Positions 49,421 through 60,495 of a stretch of 64,000 nt of DNA are shown here, piece by piece. The position numbers were made by a program, and so were the translations under genes. The notes under the pieces were generated by a model. The model saw nothing but the letters and a program-made list of their open reading frames with translations, did not search any database and was not told where the DNA came from. How positions within the stretch are numbered: position 1 is the stretch's first letter; every line of letters begins with the position of its first letter. The DNA is taken from assembly GCA_948567375.1 (NCBI GenBank), contig OX419757.1, positions 69,633,836 through 69,697,835 of the forward strand. Direction: 5' to 3'. The DNA is from Lunularia cruciata (Eukaryota; Streptophyta; Marchantiopsida; Lunulariales; Lunulariaceae).

Positions 49421-49474
49421 TTGTCTACTTAATCCATGATGTGTTATCATAATAATATTAGAGGTTTATTTTGA

Positions 49475-49660
49475 GTGAGAGACGGACCGACTCACAAATT
49501 AGTTTCATTCATTGAGTTATTGAGACCTAAGCAATCCAGTTTTGGTATGGTATACTGGACAAAGAGTTGCGATATAAAGTTTGTGATGCTACATTATTAC
49601 AAGCTACTTTGCCTATTTTGGCGGTGGTCTTTGGTTTGGCTGAGCATTATAGTAAGGAAA
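49475..49660 (+). pseudogene. Decayed gag fragment of the DNMT-bearing Ty3/gypsy family
   Basis: It aligns by eye with 59420-59600 of the younger element: 'caatccagttttggtatgg', 'atactggacaaagagttgcg', 'gatgctacattattacaa' and 'gtggtctttggtttggctgag'. Differences are mostly C-to-T and G-to-A changes, with several CpGs lost. It is an isolated fragment with no open frame. Confidence 0.85.
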
Positions 49661-50224
49661 GTAATCTACGTGAACCATTGGTGCATTTGGTGTGAAAGTT
49701 TTGTTGACTTTACACGTTACAATGACTTCGATATTTTATTATGTTATTGTATCTTGAGAATATCTTTCATGTTTTTGTAAAGTCAAAAATTATTGTGTGT
49801 TGTCATAAGCCTGAGGAAGTTTCAAGGATTGAATAAACTCAAAAGTACTTTTATGTTTCAAGAACTCAGAGGGTTTGAAAAATGATACATGAGCTCAAGA
49901 GTTTCTTTATGCTCCACCAACTAAGGACTTAAATTTATGTTACATGAGCTTGGGATTTTGTTTATGTTATTGAACTTTGAGAGTATTTCATTTTAGTACC
50001 ATTTGAGAAAATAAGTCTTGTGAGAGTATTTCATTTAGTAATTTTGAGCAAAATAGTTTGTTTGAGATTTTCCATGTTGAGTAGTGACAAAGTGGCCTAA
50101 GAATACTTTTTGCGTGGACAAAGGCTGAAAAAAATGTCTTGAAAGGGTTTGGTGGTGACATGGCCAGAGGAGGGAAGACATATGTTTTGAGAGGCTTGCT
50201 GATTGGAGAGGGACTACAAAGGCT

Positions 50225-50671
50225 TATGGACAAGAATGTTTTTTTGAGTTAGAGAGGTCAATGTAAGAAAGAAAGCAAGTAGTGTTTTTCCCGCAAGAAT
50301 GGAGGAGTGCAAGCTTGGACAGGAGTGAATTTTTGAGTTAGAGAGGTCTGTGAAGGAGAGAAGGCAAGTAGGGTTCTTCCCGTAGGAATGGAAGAGTGCA
50401 AGCTTAGACATGAGTGAATTTTTGAGTTAGAGAGGTCTGGGTAAGAAAAAAAGCAATAAGTTCTCCTGCAAGAATGAAGGAGAAGAAGCTTGGACAGGAG
50501 TGAATTTTTGAGTTAGAGAGGTTTGTGCAAGAGAGAAGGAAACTAAAGTTTTTCCCGTAGAAATGGAAGAGTGCAAGTTTGGACAAGAGTGAATTTTTGA
50601 GTTAGAGAGGTCTGTGCAAGAGAGAAGGCAAGTAGGGTTTTTCTCGCAAGAATGGAGGAGTGCAAGCTTGA
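50225..50671. repeat. Minisatellite, five units of 86-89 bp
   Basis: The shared 'ttgagttagagaggt' starts at about 50244, 50333, 50422, 50508 and 50597. Each unit also holds 'gtgcaagcttggac' and 'cgcaagaatggaggag'-like segments. The array stops exactly where the old LTR (50672) starts, so the element inserted into it or the array belongs to an adjoining element. Confidence 0.9.
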
Positions 50672-52014
50672 TGTCACGCCATTTGTAGTGTTGCATCTAG
50701 ATTGCTCGGACACTAAAGTTGCAGTGATATCAGCTAGAGTTATTTTATCAGTTTCTCAGAGACTACTTTCCGACGGTTAGATTTCATGTTTGGGTATTGA
50801 CTTCACGGTAGAGCCCACCATCACTTTGTATCATTTGCACCGTCAAGTGTGCCGTCAACAAGACCGTTAGGGTTTAGACTTAGCTCGGGTCCAGGGGGTA
50901 TCCTTTTGAAGTGCAGCTCCAGAGAGCTCACTTCTCTGATGTTGAGCCTTCAAGTTCTTGGCTATGGTGGACAGAGGCCAGCGAGCGTCACTTGGATTCT
51001 TTATATTAGAATGGGTGTGACTTGACTGTAATTAGTGCCCAGTTGTTTGCACTTTATAGAGTGACAGATCAAGTACTGATCTGAGGTGAGTTGAGTTGAA
51101 AGTGGTAAACAATCTGATTACATCAAAGAAGTGAAGTCAGGGGAAATTGAGTATAGAATTGTAAGTGTTGGTGATATCTCCAAGCTCATTGGATCGTTCG
51201 TAGCTTGATTCTAGTTTAGTTTTTCCCTAGTGTACAAAAGCTCATTCAATTGATGCAGATTTGGCAATAAGGCAGACAATATGCGGAAGCACTGGCCAAT
51301 TTTTGAGCATAGAAGGAGCAAATTTTGAGCAATGGTTATAATTTTGAGCTCAAGAGGTGAATGCAAGACTAATTTGTTGCGAGTTGAGCTTAGAAAGTCA
51401 AATTGAAGGTGGAGTTGGGAAGCTATTTTCATGAATTTGTGATTTGGAGAAACTTGTGTTTTCAATTTGGCTCGAGTGGAAAGTTAGCGGGGGATTTGGC
51501 GATCAACCAAATTTAGGGTTTACGTCAAATTTTACATCAGATTTTGGCTGGATTTTACGTTTGATTTTGGCCACATTTGGAGGAGTTTTGCTAGTTTAGA
51601 GTATTTTTGCAAGTTTGGAGGAGATTTGAAATGGTAAGAAGAAATGCCTCATTTGGGTATTTAGAGGCTTTGAGGCATAGGGCTATGGGCTATGAGAGAC
51701 TACAAAGGCCTAGAAGAGCCAAAAGGGCTAGCAAGCCAGCTTGCTGGCGTGAGGCTAGCTAGTTTAGAGTAGATCTTGGTCATTGGTTGGCAAAATTTGC
51801 CTTTCCCGTTAGATTGTGTGCGAAGAGGTTTGACCCATAGATCTCTTGTTCATAGACTGGTGCAAATTAGCTAATTGGTCCACTCTTACTTGTTGTCCTA
51901 GTGATTGTGCCACTATTATCTATACACTTGTAGCTTTGGCTAGGAGAGGTAGTTTGATCCCATTCTTGGTGATCTAGGTAACTTAGGACTTAGATACAAA
52001 CTTCTCTTATATCA
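50672..52014 (+). repeat. Old LTR of the DNMT-bearing Ty3/gypsy family
   Basis: It starts TGTCACGCCATTTGTAGT and ends ATATCA. It aligns over its whole length of about 1.34 kb with the younger LTR at 56903-58263. Differences are dominated by CpG-to-TpG/CpA changes (for example gttcgggt to gtttgggt, caccgtcac to caccatcac). It is followed by a primer-binding-site-like TGGTGGTAGAGTC and about 260 bp of family leader, so it was a 5' LTR of an element since truncated. Confidence 0.85.
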
Positions 52015-52280
52015 AATGGTGGTAGAGTCAATCTCGTGTTGTTTTATGAGATGGAGTGTTTCGTTTAGATTTCTTGTGATTGGATCCCTTTCATTCTTTG
52101 CTTCTTGTTTGTGCACCGTGTTTGTGTGAGGTGCCCTGACTTTTGAGCGTTGGTGCTTTGGTGTGCTCTCGATAGTGAGGCTGGAGTGATGACCAATCAG
52201 ACTACCTTTGTTTCTCTCCGGTGAGGTAGGAAGTGATGACCTGTAGACCGTTGTTGTGGGGATTGTAAGGTCTTGAGAAT
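52015..52280 (+). mobile_element. Truncated leader of the old Ty3/gypsy copy
   Basis: It matches the leader of the younger element from 58264 to about 58510 (primer-binding-site-like TGGTGGTAGAGTC, 'gtgattggatccc', 'gaagtgatgacctg'). Similarity then ends, marking loss of gag-pol. Confidence 0.75.
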
Positions 52281-52938
52281 GCACTAGGCACCTGACTTCT
52301 TGCGCTTATGCTGGCTTGTTCATCATAAGCTTGGCATTGGTTCTATTTTAACCTTTGTGACAACAACTTCTCTCGGCAGACTTTTTGCTATTGTATCGCG
52401 TCTAATATTCCTGAGCTGTTATTCTAGACTATTTCTTACTCTAACCTTTTTAGGAGAGTGATTTGTTTTGCTGTAACATCTGGTCTAGCCAAGGACAAAC
52501 TCAAGGATTTGAGGACTAGTCCATAGGTCATGCAACTGACTCAACTCCAAATTTTTGTTCCATGTCATGTTTGAATTTTGTAGCCTAGTTGAATACCGTG
52601 GCATTCATTCCATTCTTATTATTGTTCTTATTTTGTACACATACATTCAATAACGGGAAATCACTTCCATCTTCATATCAAGTTTCAAAGCAGACCTAAC
52701 TGCATAATGTTTACATCTAAGCACACTGCCTAGTCAAGCATGTATAGAACACAAAGTTAGCTTGATCTTAACTCCTATCTCTTATAGTTTTTGGTTTCTT
52801 GCTTGTAGTCTCCGCCTGATGTCTCTAAAGTCTTCATTACTCGGTAGAATTCCTTTGGTTTTTCCATCTTGTCCTTATGAGTCCATACGGTCTCCTTCTC
52901 GAGTATTTCTCTCCTCACACTCCAATTCTTGACCTCCC
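52281..52938. other. Unassigned sequence between repeats
   Basis: No coding frame or repeat that I can identify. Composition resembles the flanking repeat DNA. Confidence 0.4.
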
Positions 52939-54490
52939 TTGATCTTTTCTCTCGATTATTCTCCTAACCTTCTATCACTTGAAGCTCCTCCAAAATCCCT
53001 CTTTGTTCTCCTGAAACACTTCTTCTCAAAACCTCTCTGCCACTTCCCAAAACTCCTCTCTAGCCCTACTAATCCTCCGAAATCATTTCCTGCCAAGAAC
53101 CTCTCTATCAACCTTCAACTTCTTCTTGAAACTCCTCATTGTTCTCCTGCAAAAAATTTCTCCTCAAAACCCCTATGCTATTTCTTGAAACTCCTCTCCA
53201 GCCCTACTGATCTTCCAAAAACTCCCTATCATGGACCTCTCCACTCGAAGTTCTTCTCAAAACCTCACTGATCTCTCGAGATCATTTTCTACCAAGAATC
53301 TCGGTCAACATCAATCCTCTCTCACTCAAAGCTTCTCTCTAGCCTTTCTAGTCTCCCAAAATACCTCCTGCATTTCTCTCCACTGTCTAACCAAAGCACT
53401 TCTAAATTTCTCTTTTCCTGCTTACCCTATCTCAATTCAAAAATTCATGTACATTCATGTTTTCCTTTCCCATTGTCCGACACAAAAGTACTTCTAAATT
53501 ACTGCTTACCCTATCTCAATTCAAAAATTCATGCACAACCCTTCTTCCTTCTCCCACTATCTTGCACAAGAGCACTTCCAAAATTTTCCTTTCTCATGCA
53601 CACCTTGTCTTAATCCGAAAATTCATGCACATCCTTCTTTTTTTTCCCACTGTCTTGCACAAGAGCACTTCCAAAATTTTCCTTTCTCATGCACACCTTG
53701 TCTTAATCCAAAAATTCATGCACATCCTTCTTTCTTTTCCCATTGTCATGTACAAAAGCACTTCAAAAACTTCTTCTCTCCTGCACACCCTATCTCAATT
53801 GAAAATTTCATGCACAACCTTTCTTCCTTCTCACACTGTATTGCACAAGAGCACTTCCAAAATTGTCCCTTTTACTTCAGTTCATACACATGCCAACTTC
53901 TCAACTCAAAATTTCTTCTTTCTTGTCACTCCTTTGTCCTCCCTAGACATCTCCCAAAAAAATCATTTTCTTTAGTTCCTGCACAGGCCAGCTTCTCAAC
54001 TCAAAATTTCTCCTTTCCTATCATTCCTCCGTCCTCCCTAAATATCTCCCAAAAAAACCCTTTCTCTTTAGTTCCTGCATAGGTCAACTTCTCAACTCAA
54101 AATTTCTTCTTTCTTGTCACTCCTCTGTCCTCCTTAGACATCTCCCAAAAAAAACACTTTTTCTTCAGTTCTTGCAATCCTTCATTCCTTCGAGAAAAAC
54201 CACTTTCTCTCCCCTACACTCTCAAGCCCTAACAGTCCATGCAAACATTTCTCTTTTGTCCAAGCACTCCCTTTTCTGCACATCCTTCATTCCTTTGAGA
54301 AAAACCACTTTCTCTCCCCTGCACTCTCAAGCCTTAACAGTCCCTAAGAAAATTTCTCTTCTCCCCCAAGCACTTCCTCTCTGCACATCCTTCACTCTTT
54401 CGAGAAAAACCACTTTCTTTCCCCTGCACTTTCAAGCCCTAACAGCCTTACAAAAATTTCTCTTCTCCCCCAAGCACTTCCTCTTTGCTA
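52939..54490. repeat. Block of three pyrimidine-rich minisatellites
   Basis: 53460-53880 holds units of about 95 bp sharing 'ttgcacaagagcacttccaaaa' and 'aaaattcatgcaca'. 53896-54170 holds three units of about 95 bp with 'acttctcaactcaaaatttc' and 'catctcccaaaaaaa'. 54178-54490 holds three units of exactly 105-bp spacing starting 'tccttcattcc.t.gagaaa'. Several words (gagaaaaacc after cattc, aactcaaaaattc) are the reverse complement of words in the 50.2-kb array, so these appear to be inverted relatives. Long open plus-strand frames here are produced by the repeats. Confidence 0.75.
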
Positions 54491-56579
54491 TCTAGATTTA
54501 CTTGCTCAAATGACACTAAATAAATATTCTCGAGATTCCAATTCCATAAACAAGTCATGTGTTGGTAGATCACAAAGTTGAGCTCCAAGTGTCGTGTAAC
54601 ACAAAGAAACTTTTGATATTAAGTATTACAAAGGGAAACTCTAGAGCTCACCAAATAGCACTAACGCTTTATGAATCAGTTTCCTGACGACACTGTAAGA
54701 GTACATTGTCGTGTTCTGGTTTGCGTAGCTCGTAAAAAGTGACTTATCATAGTTTATCTCCACGTTAGTGGGGTAGGTTGCATGCTAGATCCGACGGATG
54801 AGATGTTGCCATGTGAGCCATATATGAACATGTATGTGATTGGCCACGTGGGTTACAATCTTATCATGTTTGAGGGCTTTGATGAATAAAGATGAGGGCG
54901 AGTAGAGAGACGGGTGTGTATTAGTTTGGAGAGTCTCAAGGAGAGAAGGAAGTTGGGAGAGAGTTGTAGCAGAGAGCAAGTGTTAGAGCCTCAAAGGAAG
55001 CATTCGAGCATGAGATGTCCCATGCTCCCAATCTGCCACTCCCGAATCCTTTTCTCATCAGGCTTCAGATTTTACACTATGACAACTTACGGGATTGGTT
55101 GGTAGCACGTTACGGGATGGTATTTGTGGAGTCGGTGATGGGAAACCTAGATCATATCGTCCTTCTGGTGCTTACTTATGAGAATGTTTGGGACTTGACA
55201 ATTTATATCCTTCTATAGTTGGGGAATGCCTAAAATTTCGCTCATAAGCTTCAAGGTGGAGTTGTGGGGTCCATTTGTCAAAAAGTAAAAAGAGTAAAAG
55301 AAAAATGTGCAAGAGCTTGGGTCCCAAGAGAGAAGTCAGGAGTTTTTCAACCATCGGGAGAGTTTGGTGAGGCCATTTGGGGAATAGAGGACATAGTTGG
55401 AAAGAGCAGATGACAAGCTACAATTTGCAAACAACAATCATACAATGTGAGCTGAGTATGAGAGGGATATAATCAATTGAGTGAAGGGGGGTTGAATTCA
55501 TACACAAGAGCACAAAGTAGTCAATTGAGGGAGCTTTTTGAGACTTTTTCACTATCTATCAATGGGATTGGAGAGTAGACAATGTTTTTACAGTACTGAG
55601 TGTAGTAAATTCTAGTTTTGGGCCAATCTCAAATCAGATCCAATTGATTGAAGTTGAAGCTTATGGGATGTAAGGTGTTGGAGAAGAGCTAATGATCAGG
55701 TTTGGAGTTTTGGTCACTCCCCAAGTTGAAATTTGAATTTCTTTATGAAAATTTCCAGAGTTGTTGGTGGATAAGTTTAGCACCTCTGTGTGAAAGTTTC
55801 ATGTGAATTCTTTAAATAGAGAAATCAAGGTATTGGATCAAGTATACATGGGTCTGTAGAGCTCACAAGTTAGCACTGCTCAGGAATTTATCCACATCTA
55901 AAGATTGGAGTTGGATTAGACTACAAAAATTTGCAAGAGTTTAGAAAAAAACACAAACAACTATTGTGGAAAATTTTGTTGGTTCTAGATTTGTGAAGAG
56001 TGAGATCTGATGCAAAACATTGTGCTGAAAATACTGTCATAAGCTCGGTAGAGCAATTTTTCCTTTCATTTTGATTGGATATCAAATCTCATGTCTTGTG
56101 ACTATGATTGAGAGTTTCAGGTTGCCAGAGTGTTTTTGAGGATCAAATGTATTTCTGAATCAGAAATCTGGGGAAAATTTGCCAAGAACTAGGAGCAAAC
56201 CCAAAAAAGAAGATTTTGAAATTAGGGTGAAGTAAAAAAAACACTGGCCAACTTTGAGAGATTTTCAGGAGAGTTGTAGTGATCTAAGTGAAGTGTATTT
56301 TATATCATTGGAAAAATTATTTTACAGGCTTTCCATTGAATCCTAGACCACTTGAATCCAAGCTATGTAAAAATAGTTACTTGCATATGAGTTGCATAGA
56401 GTTTTACCCATCAAAAAGACATAAAAAATCCCCACATGAAGTAGGAATTTGTTGAGATTTGAATTACATATGGGAGGAGGCTTGGAGTACAGGTTGAAAT
56501 GAGCTTGATGACAGAACAAAAAAGCTCTGAAGCTCTTTCCCAACAAAAAGTACAGAGAGTTGTTGCCTTTTTCTTGTGA
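54491..56579. other. Repeat-derived sequence, no gene recognised
   Basis: Non-coding by composition. Possible TATA and leader remnants of another LTR occur, but no paired repeat was found within the window. Confidence 0.4.
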
Positions 56580-56775
56580 TTGGATCCTCTCTGTACTTGT
56601 ATGCATGTTTGTATGCCCAGTTGGCTTGGATTGGTGTGCGGGCATTGCGCTCCAATTATTTCCTTCTAGGAGTGCTATGTATTTCTCCTTGGTTATGTTG
56701 GAAGTGATGACCAGTAGACCAGGAGTGCATGTTGCGATGACATGTCAGGTTGCCCAGTACTATCCTTCCCAATAA
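56580..56775 (+). mobile_element. Fragment of a related Ty3/gypsy leader
   Basis: 'gtgattggatcc', 'gaagtgatgacc', 'agagtgcatgttgcgatg'-like and 'caggttgccc' words match in order the leader at 58337-58550, with much divergence between. It is probably the leader of a related family lying just upstream of the intact LTR. Confidence 0.5.
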
Positions 56776-56902
56776 CAAGAATATTAGTCATGAGAAAGAA
56801 GGGTTCCGACGATAAGGGTCAGATGCATGTTTTGTCGAGTCATTACGAGTTTACCTCTAGCCTCTGATCTGTAGTCTCTACAGCTAGGTACCCTATGTGT
56901 TC

Positions 56903-58263
56903 TGTCACGCCATTTGTAGTTCCGCATCTAGATGCTCGGACACTGGAGTTCCAGTGATGGTAGTTAGAGTTATTCTAGCTGTTTCTCAGGGACTACTTTC
57001 CGACGGTTAGATTTTGTGTTCGGGTTACTGACTTCACGGTGGGGCCCACCGTCACTTTGCACCGTTTGCACCGTCGAGTGTGCTGTCAGCGAGACCGTTA
57101 GGGTTTCAGGGCTAGCTCGAGTCCAGGGGGTATAGTTTCGAAGTGAGCTCCAGAGAGCTCACTTCTCTGATGTTGAGCCTTCGAGTTCCTGGCTATGGTG
57201 GACAGAGGCCGGCGAGCGTCACCTGGATTCTCTATGCTTGAGTGGGTGTGGCTTGACTATAATCAGTGCCCAGTTGTTGGCAGTTTATAGAGTGACAGAT
57301 CAAGTACTGATCTGAGTTGAGTTGAGTTGAAAGTGTTAAGTAATCTGATTACATCAGAGAAGTGAAGTCAGGGGGAAATCGGGTGCAAGAATGTTGAGTG
57401 TTGGTGGTATCTCCAAGCTCGGTGGATCGTGGTAGCTCGATTCAGGTTCTATGTTTCCCTAGTGTGCAGAAGCTCGTGTAGTTGATGCAAATTTGGCAGT
57501 TAGGCGGACGGTGTGCGGAAGCGCTGGCCAAATTTCGAGCAAAGAAAGAGCAATTTTCGAGCAGTATTGTGATTTTGAGCTTAGGAGGTGAAGGCAGGAC
57601 CAATTTGCTGCGAGTTGGGCTCAGAAAGTGAAATTGAAGGTGGAGTTGGAAAGCTCTTCTCATGAAATTGTGATTTGGAAAAACCCGTTTTGTCAATTTG
57701 GCTCGAGTGGAAAGTTAGCGGGGGATTTGGCGGACATCCATCTTTAGGGTTTACGTCAGATTTACGTCAGATTTTGGGCCAGAATTGGAGGAGTTTCGCT
57801 GTTTGGCCAGATTTGGAGAAGTTTCGCTAGTTTGGAGGAGTTTCGCAGATTTGGAGAAGTTTTGCCAATTTTGGAGGAGGTTCGAAGTGGCAACAAGAAA
57901 GGCCTCATTTGGCTAAATTTTGGCGTTTCGAGGCTATGGGCTATGAGAGGCTACGAAGGCCTAGAAGGGCCAGAAGGGCCAGCAAGCCAGCTTGCTGGCG
58001 TGAGGCTAGCTAGTTTAGTGTAGATCTTGGTCATTGGTTGGCAAAATCTACCTTTCTTGCTAGATTGTGCGCAACAAGGTTTGACCCCTAGATCTCTTGT
58101 TCCTAGACTGGTGCCCTAGCCAACTGGTCCACCCTCACTTGTTGTCATAGTGACTGTGCCACTGTTATCTATACACATGTAGCTTTGGCTAGGAGAGGCA
58201 GTTTGATCCCATTCTTGGTGATCCTGGTAGCTTAGGACTTAGATACGAACTATTCTTATGTCA
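56903..58263 (+). repeat. 5' LTR of the DNMT-bearing element
   Basis: It begins TGTCACGCC and ends TATGTCA (TG...CA), about 1.36 kb. Ends were set by comparison with the older copy at 50672-52014 and by the primer-binding-site-like sequence that follows. It keeps many CpGs that the old copy has lost. Confidence 0.8.
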
Positions 58264-58272
58264 AATGCCAAA

Positions 58273-58290
58273 TGGTGGCAGAGTCAGTCC
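58273..58290 (+). other. Likely primer binding site
   Basis: TGGTGGCAGAGTCAGTCC lies about 10 nt after the LTR end. It agrees at 9 of 12 positions with TGGTATCAGAGC, the usual initiator-Met tRNA primer site of plant LTR elements. Confidence 0.5.
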
Positions 58291-58647
58291 CGTGTTGTGT
58301 TATGAGATGGAGGGTTTTCGTTTAGATTTCGTGTGATTGGATCCCCTCCATTCTCTGCTTCCTGTTTGTGCACCACGTTTGTGTGAGGTGCCTTGACTTT
58401 TGAGCGTTGGTGCTCTGGTGTGCTCTCGGTGGTGAGGCTGGAGTGATGACCAGTCAGACTACCTTTGTTTCTCTCCGGTGAGGCAAGAAGTGATGACCTG
58501 CAGATTGTGAGAGTGCGTGTTATGATGGTAGGTTACAGGTTGCCCTTCCCCTAGTGTAGTTATCTCGGTTAGAGTTACATTAGTGGGTGGTGTCTAGTTG
58601 GTGTTGGCACTTGGTGGGGCACTTGCAGTTGCGACTTGCGGTTGTAG

Positions 58648-60483
58648 TTGGTGGTTTGGGTTTGCTGTTGTAGTTACGTGGTCACGACGGAGTTCTTTGG
58701 AGATTCCAGAGGAGTTAGCCTTGCAGTACGCAGTGGGTTTACTCGGAGTGGTACTCGGTATCAGCCTGTATATCAGGTCCCAGTGAGGGAGGAGATTGAC
58801 TCTGAGTTGGAGTTCGACACAGGAGCTGATTCAGTTGAGAGTGCACTTGGTGTGTCCGCACCGTTGTTGTGGGACATGGACAAGATTTATGGGGCCTCCA
58901 AAGGCCCTAGGCGTTACTCTGGTACAGTGGGTACTATTGAGTTGGATGATTTCATCCAGGAGTTCGGTAGTTGGTGTGATCTGCAGCAGATGCGGAACCC
59001 GACTTTGTTCACACCCTTCATGGCATGGAAGGGGTTGTTTCAGCACTTGGAGGGTCCACCGATGGACGACTACCATGAGTTCAGGAGAGCTCATTTGGAG
59101 GAGATTGAGTTATGGAGACAGTATTGGTCTCCTCACTATGTCTCTATCACTTCAGGCTCGGTGGCCAGGAGTAGATCGGCTGTACCTACGAGTTCTAGCT
59201 CGAGTAGTGTGGGTGGAGCTAGTGGAGGTGCACTAGCTAGAGATAGTGCTACTACGAGTGGAGGTACCGCTGCAGGAGGTGGTGTGGTACCGGGGTTTAA
59301 CCCCATGGTTGAGTTCTTCCTATGTTTGAGGCAGAACTACCAGGGAGTGCGGACTGACAAGCTGAGGAGCTTGCAGGAGTTCTAGCGGAAGGCTGGAGAG
59401 AGCCTACGCGAGGCATACACTCGCATGAGGCGGCTGATCGGTTTCACTCAGGGAGTTACTGAGGCCCAGGCAGTCCAGTTTTGGTATGGGATACTGGACA
59501 GGGAGTTGCGACGTAGAGTTCGTGATGCTACGTTGTTGCAGGCTACTTCACCCACTTTGGCAGTAGTCTTTGGTTTGGCTGAGTGCATTGAGCTCAACAT
59601 GGTGGAGGAGAGAGTGGTGACAGTTGGATTTGGTAGAGAGACCTCATCCACGGTTGTGACTTCTTCTAGAGTGCAGCAGAGTGCACCACGCCCAGTTGGT
59701 TTTTGAGGACAGGGTGGACAGCCCAGATCCTATGGAGCGAGTGGAGGGCCTAGTGGAGTTAGACCCTTACCCTCATTTTCGAGTCAGCAGCAGCCAGTGA
59801 GTGGTGGTGTTGCTTGTTGGACTTGTGGTGGACCTCACCATAGGAGAGAGTGTACTCAGGGCAGCGGACCTGATACCTCTGGTGCATCACAGCCAGCACA
59901 GAGGCAGTGTGAGCACTGCCATAGATTTGGTCATACTAGTGACCGGTGTTTTGACCTACACCCGGAGTTACGGAGTGGTAGGGCTGCTATGACAGGTAGT
60001 AGAGGAGCTCCAGTTCATGGAGGACGAGGTGGTAGAGGTGGTGGTAGAGGATCTACACCTAGTAGGGGTGCAGTACCTGCCCTTACTTCTGACACAGCTA
60101 TGGCTACTCGGATTGAGCAGTTGGAGCAGAGATTGGCTAGTATGGCTATTGCTCATAGGAGATCAGATTCAGGTGCTGAGGCTTCCACCTCATATGCTAG
60201 TGATAGAGATGCTTTGGACTTCATGTGCGGAGCAGCACAGGTGGATGCATCTGCAGCAGTGACTAGGAGTGCAGTACGTGCTCCAGAGCCTAGAGGAGCA
60301 TCAGTGGAGTTGGACCCACAGAGAGGAGAGGTTGGGAGACAGGTCAGACTTCCCCAGTCTTTCACGCTATCTGAGGCATTGCAGACGACATCCATGGTTC
60401 CTAGACGTCCCAGTGCAGGTGTGGTAGGTGGTGATGGAGTACATGATGGACTACCTGCTAGTCAGCCACCTGCTACTACATAG
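58648..60483 (+). pseudogene. Gag polyprotein (stop-interrupted)
   Basis: One frame with stops at 59383 (TAG), 59704 (TGA) and 60481 (TAG), each explainable as one C-to-T change from CAG or CGA. The capsid-like part (about 58860-59640) contains FIQEFGSWCDLQQM, AGESLREAYTRMRRLIGFTQ and FWYGILDRELRRRVRDAT, typical of retrotransposon gag. Two zinc knuckles follow: CWTCGGPHHRREC (CX2CX3HX4C, 59815-59853) and CEHCHRFGHTSDRC (CX2CX4HX4C, 59908-59949). An RGG-like basic tract (GGRGGRGGGRG) comes next. Gag packages RNA in the virus-like particle. The true start is uncertain; 58648 is simply the first ATG in frame. Confidence 0.8.
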
Positions 60484-60495
60484 ACTGAGTCTAGC

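Noticed and set aside
53457..54082. Two long overlapping plus-strand open frames (172 and 183 codons)
   Set aside because: They follow the minisatellite periodicity (repeated KSTSK and SHAHL-type words) in two frames at once, which is an effect of the repeat and not coding.
56903..58263. The idea that 50672-52014 and 56903-58263 are the two LTRs of one element
   Set aside because: Both are followed by the same primer-binding site and leader, so both are 5' LTRs of separate insertions; the old one has also diverged far more than paired LTRs would.
58796..59236. Second-frame ORF overlapping gag
   Set aside because: Shadow of the gag frame; composition is explained by the GC-rich coding sequence in the correct frame.
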